This document shows, piece after piece, positions 16,401 to 24,152 of a DNA stretch of 51,929 nucleotides. The translations under genes were made by a program, and so were the position numbers. Location: positions 1-51,929 of the forward strand of contig NZ_CAMEFJ010000011.1 of the NCBI RefSeq assembly GCF_945915485.1. Direction: 5' to 3'. The notes below the pieces were generated by a model. The model was not told where the DNA came from. It did not search any database and saw only the letters and a list, made by a program, of their open reading frames with translations. Numbering within the stretch: position 1 is the stretch's first letter; each line of letters opens with the position of its first letter. Origin of the DNA: an uncultured Agrococcus sp. (GTDB lineage Bacteria > Actinomycetota > Actinomycetes > Actinomycetales > Microbacteriaceae).

Positions 16401-16952
16401 GATCGAAACGTAGTCGACGTCATCGCGCAGCAGGAGCCGCTTCGTGCCCTCGATGCGGCGCCCTGCCTCCTGCTCGCCGAGGATCGCCTCGCCGAGCAGG
16501 TTGATGTTCAGTCGGACGTCGTCCTTCTTGATCTTCGTGATCGCGCGCCCGAGCTTGCTGTCGGTCGCGTCGACGATCAGGTGCGAAACCATCTGACGGA
16601 GCACCGTCTGCGCGGCCGGAACGACGACACCCGGCAGGGGCTTCGACGCGATGCCGCCGAGGCCGATCGCTCCGCGCATCGGCGCCGGGAGGAAGCCGGG
16701 AGTGAGGGGAACCAGCTCGCGGAGCTTCTTCGCAGCCGCCCGGTTATCCTCGGGGCGCACGACGCCATCGACGAATCCGACCGTGAAGTCGAGGCCGTTC
16801 GGATCCTGTAGGACGCCCGCGAGACGGCGCCCGGACGGATCCTTCGGCAGGGTCGCCGCGGTGCTCAGCCATTTGTGCACCAGCTCGACAGCTTCGTCGG
16901 CCAGGTCGGCGGGAGCGGCGAGCGACCGCTCGGTTTCGGAGGGGCGGGTCAT
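13401..16952 (-). CDS. putA: Bifunctional proline dehydrogenase / L-glutamate-5-semialdehyde dehydrogenase PutA
   Basis: 1183-residue enzyme oxidising L-proline to glutamate in two steps. The FAD-dependent proline dehydrogenase barrel spans roughly residues 100-450 (INLDMEEYKDLDLTI, KVRVVKGANLPMEQ, FEMLLGMATEQAEA). The NAD-dependent aldehyde dehydrogenase spans about 500-980, with PPWNFPVAIP, general base Glu727 in AETSGKN and nucleophile Cys761 in GQKCSAA. A C-terminal ~180 residues completes the actinobacterial type. No N-terminal DNA-binding domain is present, so it is not a self-regulating trifunctional PutA. The ATG at 16952 is chosen, with GGAG 7 nt upstream, over an ATG 14 codons earlier. 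Divergent to a LysR-type gene; it would complete degradation of proline made by the operon at 9069-12429. Confidence 0.95.
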   Translation of the reverse strand: MTRPSETERSLAAPADLADEAVELVHKWLSTAATLPKDPSGRRLAGVLQDPNGLDFTVGFVDGVVRPEDNRAAAKKLRELVPLTPGFLPAPMRGAIGLGGIASKPLPGVVVPAAQTVLRQMVSHLIVDATDSKLGRAITKIKKDDVRLNINLLGEAILGEQEAGRRIEGTKRLLLRDDVDYVSIKVSSTVAPHNHWAFDEAVDHIEQQLVPLFEIAAKATPAPKFINLDMEEYKDLDLTIAVFKRILGRPEFLQLEAGIVLQAYLPDALGAMMHLQEWSAERVSRGGAPTKVRVVKGANLPMEQVDAAIRGWELATWGSKQDSDSSYKAVLDYALHPDRIGNVRIGVAGHNLFDLALSWLLAKARGVEAGIEFEMLLGMATEQAEAVKRDVGKLLLYTPVVHPEEFDVAIAYLIRRLEEGASHENFMSAVFELHDDKGLFEREKDRFLASLNNPVEGVPTANRQQDRRKYDEQGAEARIEALASGQKGFVNAPDTDPDLAGNRIWGRAIANRMVESELGVQTLRDATVETQEQLDELVERGTQSAKSWQALGSLERSRILHRAAERMEARRADLLEVMGSETGKTLDQGDPEVSEAIDFANYYAKLGSALDSVDGAVAEPKDLVAVIPPWNFPVAIPAGGVLASLAAGSSVVIKPASQAARSGAVMVECLWEAGVPKDVLQLVKFGDRSLGSALVADERVDRLILTGGYETAVKFRELRQDLPLLAETSGKNALIVTPNADLDLAAKDVAQSAFGHAGQKCSAASLVILVGSVATSKRFRRQLLDAVRSMKVGTPDDLESQIGPVVSAPDGKLLRGLTTLSPGEQWVIKPEPIPSEHPLSRDGNGDNKLWSPGVREGVKRGSEYHLTEYFGPILGVMTAKTLDEAIDIVNDIDYGLTSGLHSLDRDELRTWLDRIQAGNLYVNRGITGAIVQRQPFGGWKKSAIGNGTKAGGPSYLHALVDWHDAPVTSEEKPLPATDALLRAAEAARSEDALGEQDFAWLREALSSDAAAWREEFGIAADPTGLGVERNLLRYRSVPVTIRAAASASLQQVIRELAAGAAAGSRVTLSAATVLPDAVEKAAQQAGATLVYENEAAWERRLQGLAAQDGPQASARVRILAGDDRAERASEVFRIVDGKPDVAVYAGESVRAGRVAMLPFLHEQAVSITAHRFGTPNRLSDDLI

Positions 16953-17011
16953 TGCAATCTCCAGTGTCCGGGTATCAAAGGGGTATGCCGCCATTGTCCG
17001 CCTAGTCGTTC

Positions 17012-17060
17012 ATGAAGTAAAGCAGTAGTATTAGGAGAATACTGTACGGATTTACTTCAT
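17012..17060. promoter_or_regulatory. Nested dyad between putA and the LysR gene
   Basis: Outer arms ATGAAGTAAA (17012-17021) and TTTACTTCAT (17051-17060) match perfectly. Inside them AGTATT and AATACT (17027-17043) form a second dyad on almost the same centre. This AT-rich nested palindrome lies between divergent genes, just before the LysR start, as expected for a LysR-type operator controlling both. Confidence 0.7.
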
Positions 17061-17074
17061 CATTTGGAGCACGG

Positions 17075-17992
17075 ATGTTCGAGGTCAAGCGACTCAGATT
17101 GCTGTGGGAGTTGAACGCGCGCGGAACGGTCGCGGCGGTCGCCGAAGCACTCAACTACAGCCCGTCGGCGGTGTCGCAACAATTGGCGATCCTCGAGTCG
17201 GAGGCGGGTGTTCCGCTGACCCGCCGCGTCGGTAGGGGGCTGGAACTCACACCGGCGGCAGATGTCCTCGTCGCCGAGACGGCGGACCTGCTCGACCGTC
17301 TCGAGTTCGCACAGGCGCTCGTCAAAGGGACGGAGAAGTACGTGCTCGGCACCGTCCGGGTCGCGGTGTTCCAGACCGCAGTTCTGGCGCTCATGCCGCA
17401 CGCCCTGCGGCACCTGCGGCGCGAGCATCCGAAGCTCCGTGTCGAGATGGTGCAGCACGAACCGGAGGAGGCGCTGTACGAGACGTCGGCGCGGGGCTTC
17501 GACCTGGTGGTCGCGGAAGAGTATCCGGGGCACGCCGTCCAGGCCACGGCATCCCTGACGCGCAGCAACCTGACGCGTGACCGGCTCTCACTCGCGGTTC
17601 CCGTCGGCGATGCACGCTACGACGAATGGCCGCCGATCCGTCGGCTCGAGGATGCCGCGACGATTCCGTGGGTCATGGAGCCGCGTGGAGCTGCATCCAG
17701 ACACTGGGCGGAGCAGCTGTGCAGGGTCGCCGGCTTCGAACCCGACGTTCGCTACGAGACCGCGGACCTCCAGGCGCACGTCCGCCTCGTCGAGTCCGGT
17801 CACGCGGTCGCGGTGCTACCCGACCTCGTGCGCGTCGACCGGGCGACATCGTTCAGGACGGTCGCGCTCGATGGCAACCCGCACAGGACCATCCTGACCG
17901 CCACGCGCGAGGCAGCGAGCGAAAGCCCCGCCGTCCGAGCCGTGCGAGCGGCGCTCGCGGCCGCCGTCGAGCACCTGCACGAGGCGACCTGA
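17075..17992 (+). CDS. LysR-type transcriptional regulator
   Basis: 305-residue LysR-family regulator. The N-terminal winged helix-turn-helix (residues 1-60, AEALNYSPSAVSQQLAILE) is followed by a helix linker and a periplasmic-binding-fold effector domain (TVRVAVFQTAVLALMPHAL onward). It is transcribed away from putA across a 122-bp region with a nested dyad, so it is the natural candidate for proline-responsive control of putA (inference from layout). ATG at 17075 with GGAGCAC upstream. It converges with the EamA exporter gene, leaving 11 nt between stops. Confidence 0.88.
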   Translation: MFEVKRLRLLWELNARGTVAAVAEALNYSPSAVSQQLAILESEAGVPLTRRVGRGLELTPAADVLVAETADLLDRLEFAQALVKGTEKYVLGTVRVAVFQTAVLALMPHALRHLRREHPKLRVEMVQHEPEEALYETSARGFDLVVAEEYPGHAVQATASLTRSNLTRDRLSLAVPVGDARYDEWPPIRRLEDAATIPWVMEPRGAASRHWAEQLCRVAGFEPDVRYETADLQAHVRLVESGHAVAVLPDLVRVDRATSFRTVALDGNPHRTILTATREAASESPAVRAVRAALAAAVEHLHEAT

Positions 17993-18003
17993 CCCGATCG
18001 GTG

Positions 18004-19014
18004 TCAGCGCAGCCCTCCGTCGGGGTCGATGCCCCGAGGGTCCGAGTCGTCGCCCTCGTGGCCCTCGTCGTCTTCGCTCGGCAGCGTGATCTCGCCGGTG
18101 CGAACGTCCAGCGACTCGTCCGCGGGGATGATCGTGCCGACCGTGCCCGTCACGACACGCTCGTGCGCGGGTTTCGCCGTCAGCGCGACTCCCGCGGAAG
18201 CGATCATGACGAGGGCGATCGCGACGAGTTCGAGCGGCCCGATCGTTTCGCCGAGCAGCATGATTGCGAATGCCGCTGCCGCTGCGGGTTCAAGGGCCAT
18301 CATGACGCCGAACACCCTCGTCGGGATGCGCCGCAACGAGATCAGTTCGAGTCCGTAGGCAAGCACGCTCGACAGGAGTGCGATGGCTCCGATCGGCAAC
18401 AGTATCGACGGGTCGGCTGCCACCGCGTTGGTGAGCGGCACGATGGCGAGCGGCAGCACCAGCACGGCGCTGATCATGAGCGCGACCGCGAGCCCCTTGA
18501 GCCCTGCGACGCGTTGGCCCACCTGCTTAGAAGCAATGATGTAGAGCCCCCAGAAGACTCCGGCCGACGCCGCCAGCAGCACGCCCACGGGGTCCATCTC
18601 GCCCCTGAACGACTGCAGACCGATGATCACGACGCCCGCGAGCGCCAGCAGCACCCAGACCAGTTCGCGGAACCTGCGGGATTGGAAGAGTGCAACGGCC
18701 AGCGGGCCGATGAGCTCGATCGTGACCGCGACGCCAACGGGAATCCGCTCGATCGACAGGTAGAACGTGAGGTTCATGCCCGCCATCGTGGTGCCGAACA
18801 TGAGCATCCACAGCCAGGTCTTGCCCGTGAACGAGAACAGGCGCGGACGCGCTATCAGCATCAGTACGACCGCGCTGATCGCGAGACGGCCGAGCGTGAC
18901 AGAGGCGGGGTCGGCCCTGTCGAAGGTGCCCTTGCCGATGACCGACCCCAATTGGACAGCGCAGATCGCGGCGAGCACGAGGGCGACACCGAGGAGAATG
19001 CTGGAGCGGTTCAC
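18004..19014 (-). CDS. EamA-family (DMT superfamily) transporter
   Basis: 336-residue drug/metabolite transporter with ten membrane helices in two EamA repeats, RhtA-like; members export amino acids or other small metabolites. Hydrophobic segments begin with SSILLGVALVLAAICAVQLG and continue to residue ~285. Typical EamA stretches are YLSIERIPVGVAVTIELIGPL and SLRRIPTRVFGVMMALEPAA. A hydrophilic acidic tail of ~50 residues (ITLPSEDDEGHEGDDSD) extends beyond the fold. The GTG at 19014 starts right at helix 1, with a GGAGG upstream at a rather long distance; longer upstream starts would add an arginine-rich non-membrane segment and are less likely. Substrate unknown. Confidence 0.85.
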   Translation of the reverse strand: MNRSSILLGVALVLAAICAVQLGSVIGKGTFDRADPASVTLGRLAISAVVLMLIARPRLFSFTGKTWLWMLMFGTTMAGMNLTFYLSIERIPVGVAVTIELIGPLAVALFQSRRFRELVWVLLALAGVVIIGLQSFRGEMDPVGVLLAASAGVFWGLYIIASKQVGQRVAGLKGLAVALMISAVLVLPLAIVPLTNAVAADPSILLPIGAIALLSSVLAYGLELISLRRIPTRVFGVMMALEPAAAAAFAIMLLGETIGPLELVAIALVMIASAGVALTAKPAHERVVTGTVGTIIPADESLDVRTGEITLPSEDDEGHEGDDSDPRGIDPDGGLR

Positions 19015-19187
19015 ACGACCATTCTGCCTCCGCGGGTGCTGCGGACACGAACGAGAGCGGAGCACTCCTCTTGTGCTCACCGCACAAGCTGATTCGCGCG
19101 CCTCGGCTGCGGCTTGTGCCCCTCGACAGCGAACCGGCCCGGACGCCGATTTCGGCATACCTTGGCAGAAGAGACGATGGAGGAACT

Positions 19188-21248
19188 GTGTCGCGCATTG
19201 ACGTTGAATGGCTAGGACGAGACCTGCTCGGACGGTGGTCGGAGCGCCGCCTGGCCGGGCGTGCGAAAGCCGCCGACCCGAAGTACCAGCGCATCCCGAA
19301 CCAGACGATGGAAGAGCACCGCGAGCGCGTCTTCGAGCAGATGGGGCATCTGAGCGATGACGGGGCTGTGCGAGTCGCCTTCCCCGAGTCGGTCGGCGGT
19401 GCGAGCGACCACGGCGGGAATATCGCCGGCTTCGAAGAGCTCTTCCTCGCCGACCCGAGCCTGCAGATCAAGTCGGGCGTGCAGTACGGGCTCTTCGCGG
19501 CGGCGATCATGCACCTCGGGACGCAGGATCACCACGAGCGTCTGCTGCCGGGAGCTGTCGATCTGACGGTTCCTGGCGCGTTCGCGATGACCGAGAAGGG
19601 TCACGGTTCGGATGTCGCCTCCGTCGGCACGACGGCGACCTACGACACCGAAACGGAAGAGTTCATCGTACACACGCCCTTCCCCGGTGCCACAAAGGAG
19701 TTCCTCGGAAACGCAGCGCTCCACGGCAAAGCCGCAGTCGTCTTCGCGCAGCTCATCACGCAGGGCGTGAACCACGGCGTGCACGCATTCTACGTGCCCG
19801 TTCGGAGCGATGCCGGCGAGCTGCTCGACGGCGTCGAGTCGCACGACGATGGCTTCAAGAACGGCCTCAACGGCATCGACAACGGTGGCTTCACGTTCAC
19901 GCAGGTGCGCATCCCCCGCAACAACCTGCTCAATCGCTACGGCGATGTCACTGCCGACGGCACCTATTCGAGCCCCATCGACAGCCCCGGCCGTCGATTC
20001 TTCACCATGCTCGGCACACTCGTGCAGGGCCGGGTCTCGCTCGACGGTTCCGCCGTCGTCGCGTCGAAGGCAGCCCTGTCGATCGCGATTCGCTACGCGC
20101 TGCAGCGCCGTCAGTTCAATGCGTCGAGCGATACGCGCGAAGAGTTGCTGCTCGACTACCGGAGCCACCAGAGGAGGCTGTTCACCAGACTCGCGAAGAC
20201 CTACGCGATTTCGTACGCGCACGAAGAGTTGCTGCAGCATTTCCACGGCGTCTTCTCCGGCGAGGAGGACACTCCTGAAAACCGTGAAGACCTCGAGACG
20301 CTCGCAGCCGGGCTGAAGTCGCTCTCGACCTGGCACGGGCTCGACACGCTGCAGGAGTGCCGCGAAGCATGCGGTGGTGCCGGCTACATCGCCGAGAACC
20401 GCTTCGGCCCCTGGTACGAGGATCTTGACGTCTATACGACGTTCGAGGGCGATAACACGGTGCTGCTGCAGCTGGTCGGGAAGCGACTGCTAGGCGACTT
20501 CGCGAAGCAGTTCAAGGGTGCCTCCGCCGCTTCGCTCGCACAGTTCGCGGCGAAGGAGTTCGCCGGTCGCGCCGCAGCACAGGTCGGCCTGCACGTCATG
20601 CGCCAGGACCTTCACGACTTCGGCAGCCCCGCGAAGGCCTCGCTCGAACTGCGCAACACGAAGTTCCAGCAGGAGCTGTTCGCCGACCGTGTCGAGACCA
20701 TGGTCGCGGACATCGCGTCGCGTCTTCGCAAGGCTCCTCGCGACGATCAGGCCAAGGCCGCTGCCATGTTCAACAACGAGCAGAATCAGTTGCTTGAAGC
20801 CGCTCGTGCCTGGACGGAGCTCCAGCAGCTGAACGCGCTGAACCGCGCACTCGAGCGTATGGACGGCGAGACGCTGCAGATCATGACCTACGTTCGCGAC
20901 CTGTTCGCGCTCACCGTCATCGAGGAGCACGCGGGTTGGTACCTCGAGAACGGACGGTTGTCAGGGCAGCGTTCGAAGGCCGTCACCTCGACGATCGAAC
21001 GACTGCTCCAGCGCCTTCGCCCGCACGCGGCCGATCTTGTGGACGCGTTCGGCTACGGCGACGAGATCCTGCGATCGCCGATCGCGACGGATGCGGAGGG
21101 CGAGCGCCAGCGCGAAGCCGTCGCGTACTACGACCGCTTGCGCGCATCCGGAGAGCTTCCCGTGACCGAGAAGGAGCTGCGCGAGCGCGCTAAGCGTGAG
21201 GCGAGGGCAGCCGAGGAGGCCGAGCGCACAGAGCGCGCGGCGAGCTGA
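19188..21248 (+). CDS. Acyl-CoA oxidase / acyl-CoA dehydrogenase family
   Basis: 686-residue flavoprotein of the acyl-CoA oxidase type, catalysing the first step of fatty-acid beta-oxidation with O2 (oxidase) or ETF (dehydrogenase) as acceptor. Length, two-part C-terminal helical region and the CGGAGYIAENRFG ... TTFEGDNTVLLQL signature match oxidases; Glu420 in FEGD is the catalytic base. The N-terminal domain has AMTEKGHGSD for FAD/substrate contact. The GTG at 19188 is preceded by GGAGG at 5 nt and begins with SRIDVEWLG; an earlier in-frame ATG lacks a ribosome site. Stand-alone gene divergent to the EamA exporter. A charged C-terminal helix (AKREARAAEEAERTERAA) ends the protein. Confidence 0.88.
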   Translation: MSRIDVEWLGRDLLGRWSERRLAGRAKAADPKYQRIPNQTMEEHRERVFEQMGHLSDDGAVRVAFPESVGGASDHGGNIAGFEELFLADPSLQIKSGVQYGLFAAAIMHLGTQDHHERLLPGAVDLTVPGAFAMTEKGHGSDVASVGTTATYDTETEEFIVHTPFPGATKEFLGNAALHGKAAVVFAQLITQGVNHGVHAFYVPVRSDAGELLDGVESHDDGFKNGLNGIDNGGFTFTQVRIPRNNLLNRYGDVTADGTYSSPIDSPGRRFFTMLGTLVQGRVSLDGSAVVASKAALSIAIRYALQRRQFNASSDTREELLLDYRSHQRRLFTRLAKTYAISYAHEELLQHFHGVFSGEEDTPENREDLETLAAGLKSLSTWHGLDTLQECREACGGAGYIAENRFGPWYEDLDVYTTFEGDNTVLLQLVGKRLLGDFAKQFKGASAASLAQFAAKEFAGRAAAQVGLHVMRQDLHDFGSPAKASLELRNTKFQQELFADRVETMVADIASRLRKAPRDDQAKAAAMFNNEQNQLLEAARAWTELQQLNALNRALERMDGETLQIMTYVRDLFALTVIEEHAGWYLENGRLSGQRSKAVTSTIERLLQRLRPHAADLVDAFGYGDEILRSPIATDAEGERQREAVAYYDRLRASGELPVTEKELRERAKREARAAEEAERTERAAS

Positions 21249-21301
21249 CCCTCCCGTCCCTGCCCGGCCCATCTCCCTCATCCTTATTTCCGTGGCCGTG
21301 C

Positions 21302-21371
21302 CAACTTCTCGGTCGCTGGGCGACGACACGCCGTAGAAATGCCTCGCCATCGCCAGGCGACCGAGAAATTG
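21302..21371. repeat. Long imperfect hairpin after the acyl-CoA oxidase gene
   Basis: Arms beginning CAACTTCTCGGTCGC and ending GCGACCGAGAAATTG pair over about 20 positions with few mismatches around a ~25-nt loop. It lies in the spacer between two plus-strand genes and may act as terminator. TTCTCGGTC recurs in the hairpin near 22911. Confidence 0.6.
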
Positions 21372-21488
21372 ACGGTTGAAGGGCGGCGGGATGCTGGCGA
21401 TATGTTGCGGCGCGCGTGACAGTTGTCACGCCGCATTCATGACGGCGCACTGCTGCGCTGCGTCGCGCATTGCCGCACAATGGATTGC

Positions 21489-22874
21489 ATGAACGCTGCG
21501 ACCGGAGCACCTCAGCCGTCCGCCCCGTCGGGGCACAATCCATCCGTTCGCTCGCTCGCGCCCGATCTAGCGCGAGGGCTGATGCTCATGCTGATCGCGG
21601 CCGCGAACGTGTCGTGGTTCCTGTGGGGGCGTGAATCGTCGGAGACCGGCGTACATCTCACCGATGGCAGCATCTTGGATCGCGTGGCGCAATTCGTCAT
21701 GATCGTCACGGTGGATGGCCGCATCTATCCGCTGTTCGCCTTCCTGTTCGGCTACGGCATGGTGCAGTTCGTGCGCTCGCGGCTTGGCAGGGACGAACCG
21801 TACCCGGAAGTCAGACGGATGCTGCGCCGCCGTCACTGGACGATGCTGCTGCTGATAGGTCCGCTGCATGCGGCGCTGCTGTTCATGGGCGACATTGTGG
21901 CGGCGTACGGACTGGTCGCACTGATTCTGGTCGGTATCTTCTTCGACCGACAGGAGCGCACGCTCTGGATCTGCGTATGGATACTGGTCGGGCTGTGGGC
22001 GCTCAATGCAGTGTTCTCGATTATGGGAGGGGTCGGCATGGCGTTGTTCTCGCCGGACTTGATCCCCCTCATGTCGAAGGGAATGCCCGATATTCAGGGT
22101 ATGACCGTCGGGCAGGAGAACTACCTCTGGAGCATCGTGGGCCGTCTCGGCATGTGGGCAATGGGCGGGCTCACACAAGGAATTATCAGCGCGGTGCCGA
22201 TCACGATTCTGCTGGGATGGATCGCCGCACGCAGGGGCATCCTCGATAATCCGGCCGCGCACAAGCCGCTGCTGCAGCGCGTCGCACTCTTCGGCATCGC
22301 GATCGGTTGGCTCGGCGGCCTTCCCTCGGCGCTCACGCACGTTGGCGTACTGACGGTGCCGAGCTGGACGTTTACCGGGCTGGACACGATCGCGGGTGCT
22401 GCGGGAGCCGTCGGCTACGTCGCGCTCTTCGGTCTGCTCGCAGCCCACTGGCAGTCAGCGCCACCCGCCCCCATTCGCTGGGTCGCCGCGGTCGGCAAGC
22501 GCTCGCTCACGTTCTACCTGTGGCAGTCGCTCATCTTCGCGCCGCTGTTCAGTGCATGGGGCTTCGGCGTCGGCGGCACGGTCGGTACTGCGGGCGCGCT
22601 CGGTATCGCGATGCTCGTGTGGCTCGCATCGGTTCCGATCGCGGTGCTGCTCGAACGGAGAGGCGCTCGAGGGCCGGCGGAGGCCGTGCTGCGGCGCATC
22701 ACCTACGGTCGCGTCGGCACCAGCGGAATGAACGCAGGAGCGCAATATCCGAACGGCCGCCCAGAAGCCCCACCACCGTATCCACCGCCCGGCGCCGAAC
22801 AGCTCCAGGGCGCGCATCCCAATGTCGATCACCCACAGACCGAGCGGATCCCGGGGCCCGAGCAGGACCGATAA
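21489..22874 (+). CDS. DUF418-domain membrane protein
   Basis: 461-residue polytopic membrane protein with about ten helices. N-terminal RSLAPDLARGLMLMLIAAAN and the C-terminal KRSLTFYLWQSLIFAPLF region mark the DUF418/YeiB-like family, which is related to membrane acyltransferases; function unknown. After the last helix a ~60-residue cytosolic tail is rich in proline (EAPPPYPPPGAEQ). The ATG at 21489 is preferred: a -10-like CACAAT ends 7 nt before it and no ribosome site is seen, so it may be leaderless; an ATG three codons earlier is possible. Stand-alone gene. Confidence 0.82.
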   Translation: MNAATGAPQPSAPSGHNPSVRSLAPDLARGLMLMLIAAANVSWFLWGRESSETGVHLTDGSILDRVAQFVMIVTVDGRIYPLFAFLFGYGMVQFVRSRLGRDEPYPEVRRMLRRRHWTMLLLIGPLHAALLFMGDIVAAYGLVALILVGIFFDRQERTLWICVWILVGLWALNAVFSIMGGVGMALFSPDLIPLMSKGMPDIQGMTVGQENYLWSIVGRLGMWAMGGLTQGIISAVPITILLGWIAARRGILDNPAAHKPLLQRVALFGIAIGWLGGLPSALTHVGVLTVPSWTFTGLDTIAGAAGAVGYVALFGLLAAHWQSAPPAPIRWVAAVGKRSLTFYLWQSLIFAPLFSAWGFGVGGTVGTAGALGIAMLVWLASVPIAVLLERRGARGPAEAVLRRITYGRVGTSGMNAGAQYPNGRPEAPPPYPPPGAEQLQGAHPNVDHPQTERIPGPEQDR

Positions 22875-22910
22875 GGGTGGACTACGCTACTTCTTCGATC
22901 TCGTAGGCCT

Positions 22911-22982
22911 GTGCCCTTTCTCGGTCAATGGCGACAGCCATCCACATTGCTTTGAGCGGCCGTATAGACCGAGAAAAGGCAC
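22911..22982. repeat. Long hairpin downstream of the DUF418 gene
   Basis: GTGCCCTTTCTCGGTC (22911-22926) pairs with GACCGAGAAAAGGCAC (22967-22982) except for one mismatch; the loop is 40 nt. It starts 36 bp after the stop codon. The TTTCTCGGTC core is shared with the hairpin at 21302, suggesting a small family of intergenic inverted repeats. Confidence 0.65.
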
Positions 22983-23115
22983 TGATGAAGTGCCGGATCC
23001 GGGTCGTGGTTCGTGAGGCTCGCCGTTGGATGGTTCATGCTCGGGAGGCCATGACGGATTGCTCAGTGACAGGATTGCTCAGTGACGACTACCGTGGGCG
23101 ATTGTCGACGCGAGA

Positions 23116-23121
23116 TAGTCT
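23116..23121 (+). promoter_or_regulatory. -10 element TAGTCT, leaderless start
   Basis: TAGTCT ends exactly 6 nt before the ATG at 23128 of the aldo/keto reductase, with no ribosome site between. Transcription would begin at or next to the start codon. Confidence 0.55.
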
Positions 23122-23127
23122 GACGCT

Positions 23128-23976
23128 ATGAGCATCCCCAACTATCGACTCAATGACGGTCACGAGATTCCCGGCATCGGCTTCGGCACGGCAGGGCTCC
23201 TCGAGGACGACGGCTACCGAGCCGTTCGGAGCGCCATAGAAGTCGGTTACAGGATGATCGACACGGCGATGCGCTACGGCAACGAGGAGCCGGTGGGCAG
23301 GGCGATTCGCGACGCGGTGGCCGCGGGAGATGTGACCCGCGATGAGATCACCCTGATCTCGAAGCTCCCGGGGCGCGACCACGGGTACGACGCAGCACGG
23401 GCATCCATAGAGGGGTCGCTCCAGCGACTCGGGCTCGAGCGCATCGACATGTACCTGATTCACTGGCCGCTGCCGCGGTTGAACGAGTACGTGAATTCGT
23501 TCAAGGCGATGCTCGATGCTCGTGCAGAGGGGCAGATCGGCAGCGTCGGCGTCTGCAACTTCACGCCCGAGTACCTGCGTTGCCTCATCGACGAGACAGG
23601 CGTGACCCCTGCCGTGAACCAGATCCAGGTGACGCCCGACCTGCCGCGCAGTGACTGGCGAGAGGTGCACGCCGAGCTCGGCATCGTGACCGAGGCATGG
23701 AGTCCGCTCGGCGGTCTGCACGGTATAGGCGATGACACGAAAGAGGTCTTCACGGGCATCGCTGAGGAGCACGGTGTCGGTTTCGGGCAGGCGATGCTGC
23801 GGTGGCACACCCAGCAGGGCACCGTGCCCGTTGTGAAGTCCGGCAACCCCGACAGGCAGCGCGAGAACCTCGACGTGTTCGGTTTCGATCTCACGGATGC
23901 CGACTTCGAGCGCGCCGCAGCGCTTGCGAAGCCCGTGCATCCCGACTGGGACCCGGAAACCCACGAGGAGTTCTAG
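23128..23976 (+). CDS. Aldo/keto reductase
   Basis: 282-residue NADPH-dependent (alpha/beta)8-barrel reductase of the AKR5-like group (2,5-diketo-D-gluconate reductase relatives). The catalytic tetrad is Asp45, Tyr50, Lys79 and His112 (MIDTAMRYGNE, LISKLPG, YLIHWPLP). The C-terminal coenzyme motif is VVKSGNPDRQRENLDVFGF. The exact carbonyl substrate is not predictable. Single gene; its stop faces the convergent MmpL transporter gene across an inverted-repeat cluster. The start is fixed by the -10 element 6 nt upstream and by alignment of the first strand (NYRLNDGHEIPGIGFGT). Confidence 0.92.
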   Translation: MSIPNYRLNDGHEIPGIGFGTAGLLEDDGYRAVRSAIEVGYRMIDTAMRYGNEEPVGRAIRDAVAAGDVTRDEITLISKLPGRDHGYDAARASIEGSLQRLGLERIDMYLIHWPLPRLNEYVNSFKAMLDARAEGQIGSVGVCNFTPEYLRCLIDETGVTPAVNQIQVTPDLPRSDWREVHAELGIVTEAWSPLGGLHGIGDDTKEVFTGIAEEHGVGFGQAMLRWHTQQGTVPVVKSGNPDRQRENLDVFGFDLTDADFERAAALAKPVHPDWDPETHEEF

Positions 23977-24025
23977 GCAGCTCATCCTCTGTCTTGCGCT
24001 GGACCTTGCGGCGAGCGGCCGTGTA

Positions 24026-24138
24026 ATTCGGCAAACGCCTACTGAGCGCACTCATCGCTGGGCGTTTCCCGAATCGCCAGAACTGCCGGTTCGGGAAACG
24101 CCTACCCAGCACGCTGCTGAATAGGCATTTCCCGAATT
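24026..24138. repeat. Four alternating copies of a TTCGGGAAACGCC module
   Basis: The module appears forward at 24027-24039 (one change), inverted at 24061-24073, forward at 24090-24102 and inverted at 24124-24136 (one change). Neighbouring copies can pair in three mutually exclusive hairpins; the middle one is a perfect 13-bp stem. It fills the spacer between two convergent genes and probably terminates both. Confidence 0.75.
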
Positions 24139-24152
24139 GCGAGGGGTCGAGG

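Noticed and set aside
15360-16811. A 483-codon plus-strand frame opposite putA
   Set aside because: Antisense shadow caused by GC-rich codon structure of putA.
17626-19092. A 488-codon plus-strand frame over the LysR end and EamA gene
   Set aside because: Composition (Arg/Asp/His runs) is typical of antisense frames; conflicts with two solid genes.
24026-24138. Considered as a CRISPR array
   Set aside because: Copies alternate in orientation, are only about 13 bp with near-adjacent spacing, and no cas genes are present.
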